A DNA stretch of 64,000 bases from CAYPLH01 sp964411505 (GCA_964411505.1 CAYPLH010000017.1:1-64000); one strand, 5' to 3'; counted from the stretch's first letter, positions 8,038 to 15,718 are shown. Numbers and translations: made by a program. Notes: generated by a model not told the origin, from the letters alone.

Positions 8038-8820
8038 TTACTTCGCCGCCTCCCATTCCATATAACCCGTCGTAAACGGCAGTTGTTCGAACTTCTTTGT
8101 CCCTGTATGCACAAAGCCGTTCGCGGCGTACCAATCCTTTAACACGGCGTTTTCTTCGACAATTCCGATGATGATTTTATTTCCACCGAGTTCAAGCACT
8201 TTCGTTTTGCAAAAGTCGAGCAACTTCTTCCCGTAGCCAATATGCCGCCAAACGGGGAGGATAGACACATCATTCATCTCATATATACCATCGCCCAGAT
8301 CCGTAAGAGAAGAAAAGCCAAAGATTTCCCCGCCGCACTCATAGCCGAAAGGATAGTATCCGCTCTTCACTTTTGTCGCTAGTCGCTCGTCCGATATAAA
8401 CGAAGTGTGTCCCGGCGCGTTCTCACGCGTCCAACCGAAGTCCTTTGCAACTGTGACGAAACTCTTGCGAATGACCTCGCCGTAAGCAGGAATATCGGCG
8501 GCGGTTAGCGGTTTTATTTGTGCGAGGTTTTCAGCTTGCAATCTGAAAGTAACACATCCGTCTGCACAGGTAAAATCCACCTCAATAGGTGACTTGCCAT
8601 GACGAATAGCTTCTTCAAGCTTGTACAACTTTTGCACCGTCTTGGTGCAAAAGCCTCCTTCGCCGTTCACGGGTTCGGGGCAACCATATTCGCAGGTGTA
8701 TGTATCACCGACTTCATGCCCGTTGCGACAACCAATTCTAATCCTTGTATCACCGGGACCATATATCCCGTCGATGACGGTAACGGTAAAGCGGTAATCT
8801 TCGTTAATCCACTTTTTCAT
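8038..8820 (-). CDS. TIGR04076-like domain fused to GNAT
   Basis: Residues about 1-95 carry a small Cys-containing domain (CRNGHEVGDTYTCEYGCPEP and later CADGCVTFRL) that looks like the TIGR04076 family of unknown function. Residues about 105-260 are a GNAT acetyltransferase with VLPVWRHIGYGKKLL-type loop (SILPVWRHIGYGKKLLDFC) and VLKDWYAANGF. ATG 8820 is chosen: it overlaps the NUDIX-APH stop (ATGA) and follows GGAGGGTGGCAAA. The fusion suggests the small domain binds the molecule or metal that the GNAT domain acts near (inference). Confidence 0.7.
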   Translation of the reverse strand: MKKWINEDYRFTVTVIDGIYGPGDTRIRIGCRNGHEVGDTYTCEYGCPEPVNGEGGFCTKTVQKLYKLEEAIRHGKSPIEVDFTCADGCVTFRLQAENLAQIKPLTAADIPAYGEVIRKSFVTVAKDFGWTRENAPGHTSFISDERLATKVKSGYYPFGYECGGEIFGFSSLTDLGDGIYEMNDVSILPVWRHIGYGKKLLDFCKTKVLELGGNKIIIGIVEENAVLKDWYAANGFVHTGTKKFEQLPFTTGYMEWEAAK

Positions 8821-11030
8821 TTTGCCACCCTCCATTCCGCAATAAACTGTGCAATCGATTGCTGGCGCTCACTTCGCTCTTCATTGACAGCTTTTTTAGC
8901 TACATCAAATATTGCTCTGGTCAATTTCCACTTTTCAAAGCATCTGTCCCGGCTGTCGCCGAACAAAGCAAAGGCGGTTAGCCCCATAACATAAACGCAT
9001 GATATCTCGTCAATGGCTGCACCATCAATAAACTGCTCCGGAGAATACCATTCGCAGTCCGTATTCCAAATTCCGGACATGCCCTCGTACCAACCTTTTG
9101 AGTAAAAGTCTATATCGCATATAACTGCTCTCTCGTTTTTTAGGTCCCACATAATATGATCCTCATAAAAATCAAGAGCAGAATAGCCTTTTTCAGCCAT
9201 ATGCTTGTGGAAATCTAATATGTTCTCGAATATCTCATAATGCTTTTCCAAAGGCAGATTCTTAAACTCCTGACCGCCATCAGGCGTCCACATATGAATG
9301 GCGTCAACCCAGTCGAAAACCACAGCATACCCGCCGCCAATTTCCTCAGCCTTTATCAGGTTTATCACATTTGGGTGTGCCAAATCCTGATATGCAGGAA
9401 CTGCACGTTTCAGACATTCAATTGCATCTTCGGCTGTTCCTGTATAGTTCCCAGTGGGCGTACCGGCGAATTTAACAAAATACTTGTTTTCGTCTTCTGC
9501 CATTCCAAAACATATATTTCCTGAGCCTTGATTATCAAAAATCTTGAATACCTTTCCATATTTACTGATAAACGAAAAGTCAAACGGTGCTTTGAGTTTA
9601 TACGGGATACCGTCAATCCATTGGATATAGAAGTCTTTCAAATACCATTTCATTAGCGGAGAACAGCCTTCACTCAGAGCTTGCGCGTTCCGTTCATTCC
9701 AGCTTATTGTTTCGTGCAATTCTTCCGGTTTATGATATTTCATCCATATGATTGACGTTATCGCGGCGGTTACGATGTAGTATGTCAGCACATCCCAAAA
9801 TGCTTGCGGAGGTTCTCCGTTAAAGTAACCACGAACAAACCCGGTTGAAAAATATGCGTTTTCATTCTCGCCGAATGTCTTGAAATCGTACCACGGATCG
9901 CCGTAATTGCCGAACCCTTCATCAAGCAAGTCAATTATATACAAGTCGCCGCCACTGCCGACCATCAAATTACCCTCATGGTAATCGCCATGCAAAAAAC
10001 ATTGTGGACGGTCATACAACCAGTTCTGATTTTTTCCAAGATAATCAAGTATTATATCGTTGCCTTCAAACGGTATACCCTCGCGGCGATATGCTTCAAT
10101 CCGCTCATCAATAACGGCGGAATACCGCTCCTGCCAACTGGCGATCCCGACCGGCGCAGACAGGGTGTGTATTTCCCGAAGCGTTTCTCCCGCTTTCAAT
10201 CCCAATACATACTGTTCCGTTTCAGACATGAGAGGCAAAACTTTTTCAGCGTCCTCACCGTCGAGCCAGCCTGAAAGTGAATAACAACTTCTACCACCTT
10301 CGCGCAACCCGAATCCAAGCGGCTCCGATATCAAAACGCCAAGCGTATAAACGCGCTCCATCATCTTATACTCAGCTTTTTTTCGATCCAGCTCCGAAAT
10401 GTCAGACACGCGCAAGAGCATCCGTTTACCATCAGCGGTTTCGACGAAATATTTTTTATCGTCCGACCAGCCTTTTGTGATGGATTCGATTTTCACAAAG
10501 CTGTCGTAACCCGGAATATCGTGGAGTTTCATCCACAGCATCGCTTCAGTCAAAGCAGAAATGTCTCGTTTTTGTATAAATTTGCGTTGATAATTATCAT
10601 GTTCTTTTTCACTGATGATTCGTAACGCCTGTTCAATGGGAAGCCAGACAACACTTGTGTTCTCCGCAATTTCCTCATCTGTCAAATGCAATTCATCTTT
10701 TTCGCCGATGACACTTGCCATGTAATAGCTACGTTCCTGCGTAAAATCATGCTCATAGCGGTTCTCGGTGATTTGTCCTAATTCTCCGATTATCTCGCAT
10801 TGACATCCGGTTTCTTCCCAAATCTCACGTCGGGTAGCTGTATGTAAATCCTCACCCATTTCAACACCGCCACCCGGCAGGGTATATAGATCATACTTTC
10901 CCATGTAACAGAGAGCGATATTCTCATCCGCATCAAATAATATCGCGTTCACCGCGATGCGAGGCTCGGCAGCGGAGAGCTTATCCGAACCGGTGATTTC
11001 TTTATCTGTGATTGTTAGGATGTGTTTCAT
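8817..11030 (-). CDS. NUDIX - aminoglycoside phosphotransferase-like - kinase-like triple fusion
   Basis: Residues about 20-160 form a NUDIX hydrolase with a complete box (GGVEMGEDLHTATRRE then IWEETGC). Residues about 170-470 form an APH-type phosphotransferase with the Brenner motif FLHGDYHEGNLMV and DPWYDF. Residues about 485-737 form a second kinase-like domain (GNICFGMAEDENKYFVKFAG, DFYEDHIMWDLKN, ICDIDF) with diverged catalytic residues. At 737 aa it is about the sum of three separate proteins. The frame is open throughout, so this is one polypeptide unless the sequence is wrong. GGAGGGCGATAG precedes the ATG, which overlaps the upstream stop. Antibiotic or nucleotide-sugar phosphorylation is possible; the substrate is unknown. 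Confidence 0.8.
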   Translation of the reverse strand: MKHILTITDKEITGSDKLSAAEPRIAVNAILFDADENIALCYMGKYDLYTLPGGGVEMGEDLHTATRREIWEETGCQCEIIGELGQITENRYEHDFTQERSYYMASVIGEKDELHLTDEEIAENTSVVWLPIEQALRIISEKEHDNYQRKFIQKRDISALTEAMLWMKLHDIPGYDSFVKIESITKGWSDDKKYFVETADGKRMLLRVSDISELDRKKAEYKMMERVYTLGVLISEPLGFGLREGGRSCYSLSGWLDGEDAEKVLPLMSETEQYVLGLKAGETLREIHTLSAPVGIASWQERYSAVIDERIEAYRREGIPFEGNDIILDYLGKNQNWLYDRPQCFLHGDYHEGNLMVGSGGDLYIIDLLDEGFGNYGDPWYDFKTFGENENAYFSTGFVRGYFNGEPPQAFWDVLTYYIVTAAITSIIWMKYHKPEELHETISWNERNAQALSEGCSPLMKWYLKDFYIQWIDGIPYKLKAPFDFSFISKYGKVFKIFDNQGSGNICFGMAEDENKYFVKFAGTPTGNYTGTAEDAIECLKRAVPAYQDLAHPNVINLIKAEEIGGGYAVVFDWVDAIHMWTPDGGQEFKNLPLEKHYEIFENILDFHKHMAEKGYSALDFYEDHIMWDLKNERAVICDIDFYSKGWYEGMSGIWNTDCEWYSPEQFIDGAAIDEISCVYVMGLTAFALFGDSRDRCFEKWKLTRAIFDVAKKAVNEERSERQQSIAQFIAEWRVAK

Positions 11031-11305
11031 CTATCGCCCTCCATAATCCACTTGTGTCCCGCTGGATTCATCGTTTTTAACGCTGCCATTAACCATTCTT
11101 TCCGCTCCTGAGACATCCGCCCCATAGCGAGGTCATAATCCAGCTGGTATCCTTTGCGCTCTGTATCGGTTGATTTGCATAACAAGACTATTTCCGGTGC
11201 CAGATATTTAATTCCACGGCGACTTAAAATGGCATGTGACAGTGGAATCGAAACATTGTGATTTCTTGCGTATAAAAAATAATTATCAGATTTATCGTTA
11301 AACAA
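11027..11305 (-). pseudogene. C-terminal remnant of an aminoglycoside nucleotidyltransferase-like gene
   Basis: Only 92 residues remain, read from a TTG at 11305. The end (LAPEIVLLCKST, a DYDLAMGRMSQERKEWL stretch, then PAGHKW) resembles the C-terminal helical part of ANT(2'')-like small-molecule nucleotidyltransferases, whose N-terminal GS-DxD catalytic domain is absent. The reading frame is closed by TGA just upstream. It is the promoter-proximal member of the accessory operon and overlaps the NUDIX-APH gene by ATGA, so it may still serve to couple translation. The family call is from remembered pattern and is moderate. Confidence 0.55.
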
Positions 11306-11335
11306 AACTCAATAAATGCCAACTTCTCCTGTCCT

Positions 11336-11440
11336 TTAGAAGCAAAATCCACAAGAGACTTCATCAGGCTTATCGGACGGAGTGAGCGATACCATATCGC
11401 ATGTATTGGTCATACAGAAAATGTTTCGCTTAATCCTCAT
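11336..11440 (-). CDS. Possible 34-residue Cys-rich leader peptide
   Basis: Between the operon promoter and the first gene, ATG 11440 opens a 34-codon frame ending in VSCGFCF and TAA. It contains four cysteines (9, 14, 31, 33). No good ribosome site precedes the ATG; a purine-rich GGACAGGAG follows the stop and would serve the next gene. It may be a regulatory leader, a small peptide substrate, or chance. Confidence 0.25.
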   Translation of the reverse strand: MRIKRNIFCMTNTCDMVSLTPSDKPDEVSCGFCF

Positions 11441-11515
11441 TTGATGCGAAATCCAAACTTGAATAAAATCCAAACCTTTTTACCCGAACCCACATATTCA
11501 CTTTCGCTTTTAAAT

Positions 11516-11571
11516 GTCTACCTGAATAATAATGATGTCATTATTTTAGCATGTATTATTAAATCTGTCTA
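11516..11571 (-). promoter_or_regulatory. Accessory operon promoter with palindromic operator
   Basis: On the minus strand TAGACA (11566-11571) and TAAAAT (11543-11548) are 17 bases apart, a good sigma-A promoter. The predicted start (about 11536) lies in the centre of a perfect palindrome, AATAATGA-TG-TCATTATT (11528-11545). AGGTAGACA occurs twice, at the -35 and about 50 bases downstream. A dimeric repressor binding the palindrome would block initiation (inference). Confidence 0.6.
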
Positions 11572-11599
11572 CCTAGCGACTATATAAATGCTACCTTTT

Positions 11600-12667
11600 T
11601 CATTCCTCTGCTCCTTGAACTTTATTAGGGAACCAATGCTTTGTCTTATTGACATATCTTACAAGCAACAACATGATAGGAACCTCTGTAAGAACGCCAA
11701 CTGTGCATACAAGTACCACCGGAGAATCTGGCCCAAAAAGGGCGATTGCAACGGCTACTGCCAATTCGAAAAAGTCGGACGCGGCAATAAGAGAAGCTGG
11801 TGCAGCAATATTGTGAGGCAATTTAGCCCATATGCACATCTGATAAGAAAAGATGGCAGAAATAATGTTTTGAAGAACCAACGGCACGGCAATTAGAAGC
11901 ACATGAAACGGTTTCTCCAATATGATATCACCTTGGAAAGTAAAGATGATAACAAGTGTTAGTAGCAGCCCCGCAGTTGTAATGCCATCAAACTTAGGCA
12001 CAAATTTTTCATTAAAGTATTCTAACCCCTTTTTCTTTATCATCAGAACCCTTGTTAAAGCGCCTGCCGCCAAAGGGATTACAACAAAGAGAAAAATTGA
12101 AAAGAAAAGTGTATCCCATGGTATTTGAACATTATTTATACCGAGCAGGAACGATGTTATCGGAACAAAAAGAACAATGATCAGCAGATCATTTACTGAA
12201 ACCTGTACAAGGGTATGAGCAGGGTCGCCTTTCGTGAGATTGCTCCATACAAATACCATCGCCGTACAAGGAGCCACGCCTAACAGCACCGCTCCGGTTA
12301 CGTAATCCTGTGCTAACTCAGCCGGAATAAACGATTTAAAAATTACATAAAAGAAGAGGGATGCCAGTCCGAACATAAGGAACGGCTTTATCAGCCAACT
12401 GTTTCCCGTTGATATCGCTAAACCAAGTGGATTATTTTTAACATTCTTGATTGACTGAAAATCTATTTTCATCATCATTGGGTAAATCATGATCCAAATA
12501 AGCACAGCGATGGGTATGTTTTGTCCTGCATATTGGATCTTCTCAAGAGAATCAGGAATACCCGGTAAAAACTTGCCTATTAAAATACCTGCCGCCATAC
12601 ACAGGAGCACCCATAAAGTCAAATATTTTTCGAAAAACCCGATGCTTTGTTTCTTTTCATTGCTCAT
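11600..12667 (-). CDS. acr3: Arsenite efflux transporter ACR3
   Basis: This 355-residue inner-membrane protein has ten hydrophobic spans. It carries the ACR3 signatures VLIWIMIYPMMMKID and GVAPCTAMVFVWSNLTKGD; the cysteine in GVAPCTAM is the conserved functional one of the family. It exports As(III) as an antiporter. The start was set at ATG 12667, with GAGGCGGCAATT just upstream; a longer frame to 12724 would overlap arsM. It is the last gene of the arsR operon, 22 bases after arsM. Confidence 0.93.
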   Translation of the reverse strand: MSNEKKQSIGFFEKYLTLWVLLCMAAGILIGKFLPGIPDSLEKIQYAGQNIPIAVLIWIMIYPMMMKIDFQSIKNVKNNPLGLAISTGNSWLIKPFLMFGLASLFFYVIFKSFIPAELAQDYVTGAVLLGVAPCTAMVFVWSNLTKGDPAHTLVQVSVNDLLIIVLFVPITSFLLGINNVQIPWDTLFFSIFLFVVIPLAAGALTRVLMIKKKGLEYFNEKFVPKFDGITTAGLLLTLVIIFTFQGDIILEKPFHVLLIAVPLVLQNIISAIFSYQMCIWAKLPHNIAAPASLIAASDFFELAVAVAIALFGPDSPVVLVCTVGVLTEVPIMLLLVRYVNKTKHWFPNKVQGAEE

Positions 12668-12689
12668 AATTGCCGCCTCATTTCTAAAG

Positions 12690-13478
12690 TTATTTAACTG
12701 CTTCGATGATATATGAGGCCACATAATCCTCTATGTTCTTATCGGGTACCCATGATGATAATATCTCTCGGCTGTTTTTCTTTGGTTCCAGCTTAATATC
12801 CTTAAAACCGGAGCGATAGAGCATAGATTTGATATTTTCTACATATTCGGCACCCGCAACGCAACCGGCCATCATGGCAATATCGTTTTTTATATCATCC
12901 GGCAATTCGGCGGTGGCAACAATATCAGAGATTGACAATCTGCCGCCTGTTTTAAGAACCCTGTATGCCTCCTTGAATACCTGCTCTTTATCAAGAGCCA
13001 GGTTAATAACACAATTTGATATGATGACATCAACTGTGTCATTTGCGACTGGGAGGTGCTCGATTTCTCCTAAGCGGAATTCAACGTTTTTATAACCACT
13101 TCCCACGGCATTTTTTCTGGACAGCTTAATCATTTCAGGTGTCATATCTACACCGATTACGAAACCAGTTTCACCAATTTGCCGCCTTGCAAGGAAACAG
13201 TCAAAGCCTCCACCACTTCCTAAATCAAGAACTACGTCTCCTTCTTGAAGTGACGCTATCGCAATTGGATTACCGCAGCCTAAACCCATATTCGCCTGGT
13301 CGGGCATATTTTGTAAATCATCTTCTGAGTATCCCAAGTTTTTAGCAGCCGCATTGTCATCAATGGCGGGGTCGCCACCACAGCATCCCGGACTGCAGCA
13401 GCAACCGCTTGAACCCTTCAGCGCGACTTGAGAATAGTTTTTTCGAATCTTTTCTCTGAGTTTCTCTTTGTCCTTCAT
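12690..13478 (-). CDS. arsM: Arsenite S-adenosylmethionine methyltransferase ArsM
   Basis: The 262-residue protein has SAM motif I VLDLGSGGGFDCFLA. Three cysteines characteristic of ArsM are in place: GLGCGNP (about 68), ISNCVINL and AGCVAGAEY. An additional Cys-rich N-terminal patch, GCCCSPGCCGG, may bind arsenic. It methylates As(III) stepwise to mono-, di- and trimethyl species in the cytoplasm. It lies between a thioredoxin-like gene, whose product could supply the thiols, and acr3. ATG 13478 follows GGAGGTGTTTTT. Confidence 0.95.
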   Translation of the reverse strand: MKDKEKLREKIRKNYSQVALKGSSGCCCSPGCCGGDPAIDDNAAAKNLGYSEDDLQNMPDQANMGLGCGNPIAIASLQEGDVVLDLGSGGGFDCFLARRQIGETGFVIGVDMTPEMIKLSRKNAVGSGYKNVEFRLGEIEHLPVANDTVDVIISNCVINLALDKEQVFKEAYRVLKTGGRLSISDIVATAELPDDIKNDIAMMAGCVAGAEYVENIKSMLYRSGFKDIKLEPKKNSREILSSWVPDKNIEDYVASYIIEAVK

Positions 13479-13508
13479 AAAAACACCTCCAAAATTATCG
13501 TATTATGC

Positions 13509-13619
13509 TTATTTCATTTCAATGCAATGACCACAATACAGTTCCACGCATATCCCACAGCCATTACAATTCTCACTGTCAATTTCCATTCCATGTAATC
13601 GCACCAGTTGGGCATCCAT
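13509..13619 (-). CDS. Small Cys-rich ORF in the arsenic operon
   Basis: From ATG 13619 a 36-codon frame encodes six cysteines in the pattern CNGCGICVELYCGHC, resembling half of a ferredoxin or a metal-binding knuckle. The same frame is open back to TTG 13667. Neither start has a strong ribosome site. It sits between the thioredoxin-like gene and arsM. It may be a genuine small metal-binding protein or the tail of a decayed gene; I do not recognise it. Confidence 0.4.
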   Translation of the reverse strand: MDAQLVRLHGMEIDSENCNGCGICVELYCGHCIEMK

Positions 13620-13685
13620 TCCAAGGTTTGCATATGAGGTTGTCAGAAGAGCAATTAGATTTGTCAATGCATGCCTTTATATTTC

Positions 13686-14036
13686 TCACCCTCTGGCCTT
13701 TTGCAAAAGCTTTACAACCTCATCAGTTTTGAGAACCTTACCATAAGAAACTACTTTTCCATCTACCACCAAGGCGGGAGTTGTCATCACGCCATAAGCT
13801 GCAATCTGAGAAAAATCGGTTACATGGTCGATCGTTGTATCCATCCCGAGCTGCTCCAATGCGGCTTTTGTCGCTGTATCCAATGCATTACACTTAGCAC
13901 ATCCGCTACCCAGCACCTTGACGCTTGCGCCTTTAACTTTTGCAGTTTCAGCCTTTACCATGCTTTCTGCATCGCAATTTTCGCCGCAGCAGGAGGTTGT
14001 TTTTGCTTCTTTGTTTTTCTTTCCAAACAGTGCCAT
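13686..14036 (-). CDS. Thioredoxin-like small redox protein (TM0996 type)
   Basis: The 116-residue product has a CAKC redox motif in VLGSGCAKCNALD and a cis-Pro-like TTPALVVDGKVV segment. These mark the redox-active disulfide protein 2 family, whose members often sit beside ArsP/DUF318 permeases. A Cys-rich N-terminus (SCCGENCD) precedes the fold. ATG 14036 follows AAGGAGAGATTTATT. It probably reduces or hands over arsenicals between permease and ArsM (inference from order). Confidence 0.85.
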   Translation of the reverse strand: MALFGKKNKEAKTTSCCGENCDAESMVKAETAKVKGASVKVLGSGCAKCNALDTATKAALEQLGMDTTIDHVTDFSQIAAYGVMTTPALVVDGKVVSYGKVLKTDEVVKLLQKARG

Positions 14037-14067
14037 AATAAATCTCTCCTTTTCAAAAAATTGAATT

Positions 14068-15081
14068 CTAAACAATTAATGGGGCTATAGCGTTGAAAAA
14101 GTACCCTACTATTATTATGCCTACAGCACAGACCCCGATGAAGAGCGCCATCAATTTGGGTTTTATGACTTTGCTTAACATGATTAGCGATGGCAGTGAT
14201 AAGGTGGTAACGCCCATCATGAAAGCCAAGACAACGCCAAGTTGTGCTCCTTTGGCGAGAAGGGCTTCTGCAATCGGAATGGTGCCGAAAATGTCAGCAT
14301 AGATGGGAATTCCTATTATCGTCGCCAACGGAACTGCCAGCGGATTTCCGGTTCCTAAGATTTTAACAATCCAATCCTGCGGGATCCAGTTATGGATGAC
14401 GGCGCCTATTCCAACCCCCACCAATATATAGGGAAAGACCTTTTTGAAAGTGTCGATTACCTGCTCTTTGGCAAAAACCAATCGGTCACGTCTTGTCAGG
14501 TCAGGAGCGTCAATGTCAACATTTCCTCCTCTGGAAATGAATTTTTCGACGTATTTTTCCATATGCAATTTTTCAATGATGGTACCTCCGACAATGGCGA
14601 TTACCAAACCGAGCACCACATAAAGAATAGCTACTTTTGTTCCAAAAATACTCATCAAAAGAACCAATGACCCTAAATCAACCATAGGAGAGGAAATAAG
14701 AAACGAAAAGGTTACTCCTAATGGTAGTCCCGCACTGGTGAAGCCCATGAACAATGGAATGGATGAGCAGGAACAAAAGGGTGTCACCGTTCCCAACAAA
14801 GCAGCAACGGTATTCGCGCCAATTCCATGAAAGCGTCCCAGGATTCTTTTAGTCCTTTCCGGTGGAAAGAAACTCTGAATATAAGAAATAATGAAAATTA
14901 AGACGCAAAGCAAAACTACAATTTTGATCGTATCATAGATAAAAAACTGTGCACTTGCGACCCAACGATTACTGATATCCAGCCCCAAAGCCGATAACCC
15001 GCTACCTATCACATCATTGAGCCAGTTCATGCCGAGTATTTGATTCTGAAATAAGTCCCAAATAGCTCTTAATACTTGCAT
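14068..15081 (-). CDS. arsP: Permease, ArsP/DUF318 family
   Basis: The 337-residue membrane protein has about eight hydrophobic spans and the signature VTPFCSCSSIPLFMGF, typical of DUF318 permeases. This family includes ArsP, which exports trivalent organoarsenicals. Cysteines of CSCSS would bind the metalloid. It follows arsR by about 95 bases and leads the transport part of the operon. Beside arsM it makes sense as exporter of methylated arsenic. A role with other soft metals is possible. Confidence 0.85.
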   Translation of the reverse strand: MQVLRAIWDLFQNQILGMNWLNDVIGSGLSALGLDISNRWVASAQFFIYDTIKIVVLLCVLIFIISYIQSFFPPERTKRILGRFHGIGANTVAALLGTVTPFCSCSSIPLFMGFTSAGLPLGVTFSFLISSPMVDLGSLVLLMSIFGTKVAILYVVLGLVIAIVGGTIIEKLHMEKYVEKFISRGGNVDIDAPDLTRRDRLVFAKEQVIDTFKKVFPYILVGVGIGAVIHNWIPQDWIVKILGTGNPLAVPLATIIGIPIYADIFGTIPIAEALLAKGAQLGVVLAFMMGVTTLSLPSLIMLSKVIKPKLMALFIGVCAVGIIIVGYFFNAIAPLIV

Positions 15082-15175
15082 TGTGATAAAACCTCTCTTT
15101 CATACTTGGACAGTCATATCCAAAAAACTTGATGTATAGTGTCTGAAAAAAGCCATTTTATTAGATAAATGGCCT

Positions 15176-15487
15176 TTACAGACAACAATTACTTTCTTCA
15201 GTCACTGCATTTGGCGTGATGAGCTCTCCTAAAAGTGCCATAGCTTCTCCGCCACCCTTTTCACTTATTTTATAGTACATCCATTTTCCTTCAGGTCTGC
15301 TATCCACGATTCCAGACTCACAGAGAATTTTCATGTGATAGGACAGCGAAGACTGCGGCATATCAAGCTGTTCTATCAGAACACAGGCACATTTTTCACC
15401 GCTCCGAAGTAACTCAAGGATACGCAGCCGCTTTTCATCGCAGAAGGCTTTGAATACCTTTACTTGATCATCATATGTGGTAACTAT
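15176..15487 (-). CDS. arsR: ArsR family arsenic-responsive repressor
   Basis: This 103-residue winged-helix protein carries FKAFCDEKRLRILELL, the metal site KCACVL and the recognition helix MPQSSLSYHMKIL, all typical of ArsR/SmtB repressors that release DNA on binding As(III). The C-terminus ends SNCCL, an extra Cys pair. No ATG, GTG or TTG exists in frame upstream of the DNA-binding core. The best start by spacing is an ATA at 15487, 3-4 bases after GAGGTGAG. Either ATA is used or the original ATG has mutated. It begins the arsenic operon and very likely represses it. Confidence 0.85.
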   Translation of the reverse strand: MVTTYDDQVKVFKAFCDEKRLRILELLRSGEKCACVLIEQLDMPQSSLSYHMKILCESGIVDSRPEGKWMYYKISEKGGGEAMALLGELITPNAVTEESNCCL

Positions 15488-15523
15488 GTTCTCACCTCAA
15501 ATCCAAAATACTTGATATGATAT

Positions 15524-15552
15524 AGTATATGCTTCAAATCCAAAAATGTCAA
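15524..15552 (-). promoter_or_regulatory. arsR operon promoter
   Basis: TTGACA (15547-15552) and TATACT (15524-15529) on the minus strand are 17 bases apart, a near-consensus sigma-A promoter. GGATTTGA occurs in the spacer and again just before the arsR ribosome site. The imperfect inverted pair TCAA/TTGA downstream of the -10 is a plausible ArsR operator. Confidence 0.75.
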
Positions 15553-15605
15553 TATGAATGGAAAAAACTTTACATATAATATGAATGGAAAAAACTTTAC
15601 ATATA
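15552..15605. repeat. 27-bp perfect tandem duplication upstream of arsR
   Basis: Two identical 27-base units (15552-15578 and 15579-15605), each containing GAATGGAAAAAACTTTACA, abut the -35 element. They may be regulatory or a recent slippage duplication. Confidence 0.85.
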
Positions 15606-15629
15606 ATTTGAAAAGGGTGAGTTGGCAAT

Positions 15630-15718
15630 GTAAATGCAACCTTTGGTTTAGGTACAACCCCCGGCAAAGTTGACACTGTAAAATGCACACCTCTCTCTAA
15701 ATCGTTAAGCGAGGGTAT
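15630..15718. repeat. Island-edge blocks related to 23-151
   Basis: CAAAGGTTGCATTTAC on the minus strand (15645-15630) is identical to 23-38 on the plus strand. TAAATCGTTAAGCGAGGGTAT (15698-15718) matches 115-134 on the plus strand with one inserted A. On the minus strand both can be read as peptide, PKVAFTL and NDLERGVHFTV, so they may be pieces of one decayed mobile element. Confidence 0.55.

Larger units (their letters stand above)
11306..11599. other. Spacer between acr3 and accessory operon
   Basis: This 294-base stretch holds the promoter and operator of the accessory operon and the small leader ORF. No clear acr3 terminator was found. Confidence 0.5.

Noticed and set aside
266..11305. 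Integron cassette array
   Set aside because: Genes overlap by 4 bases or lie within a few bases, leaving no room for attC sites, and no integrase is present.
11346..11420. 12-base match ACTCCGTCCGAT shared with position 2-13
   Set aside because: Too short and the surrounding sequence differs; it could be chance.
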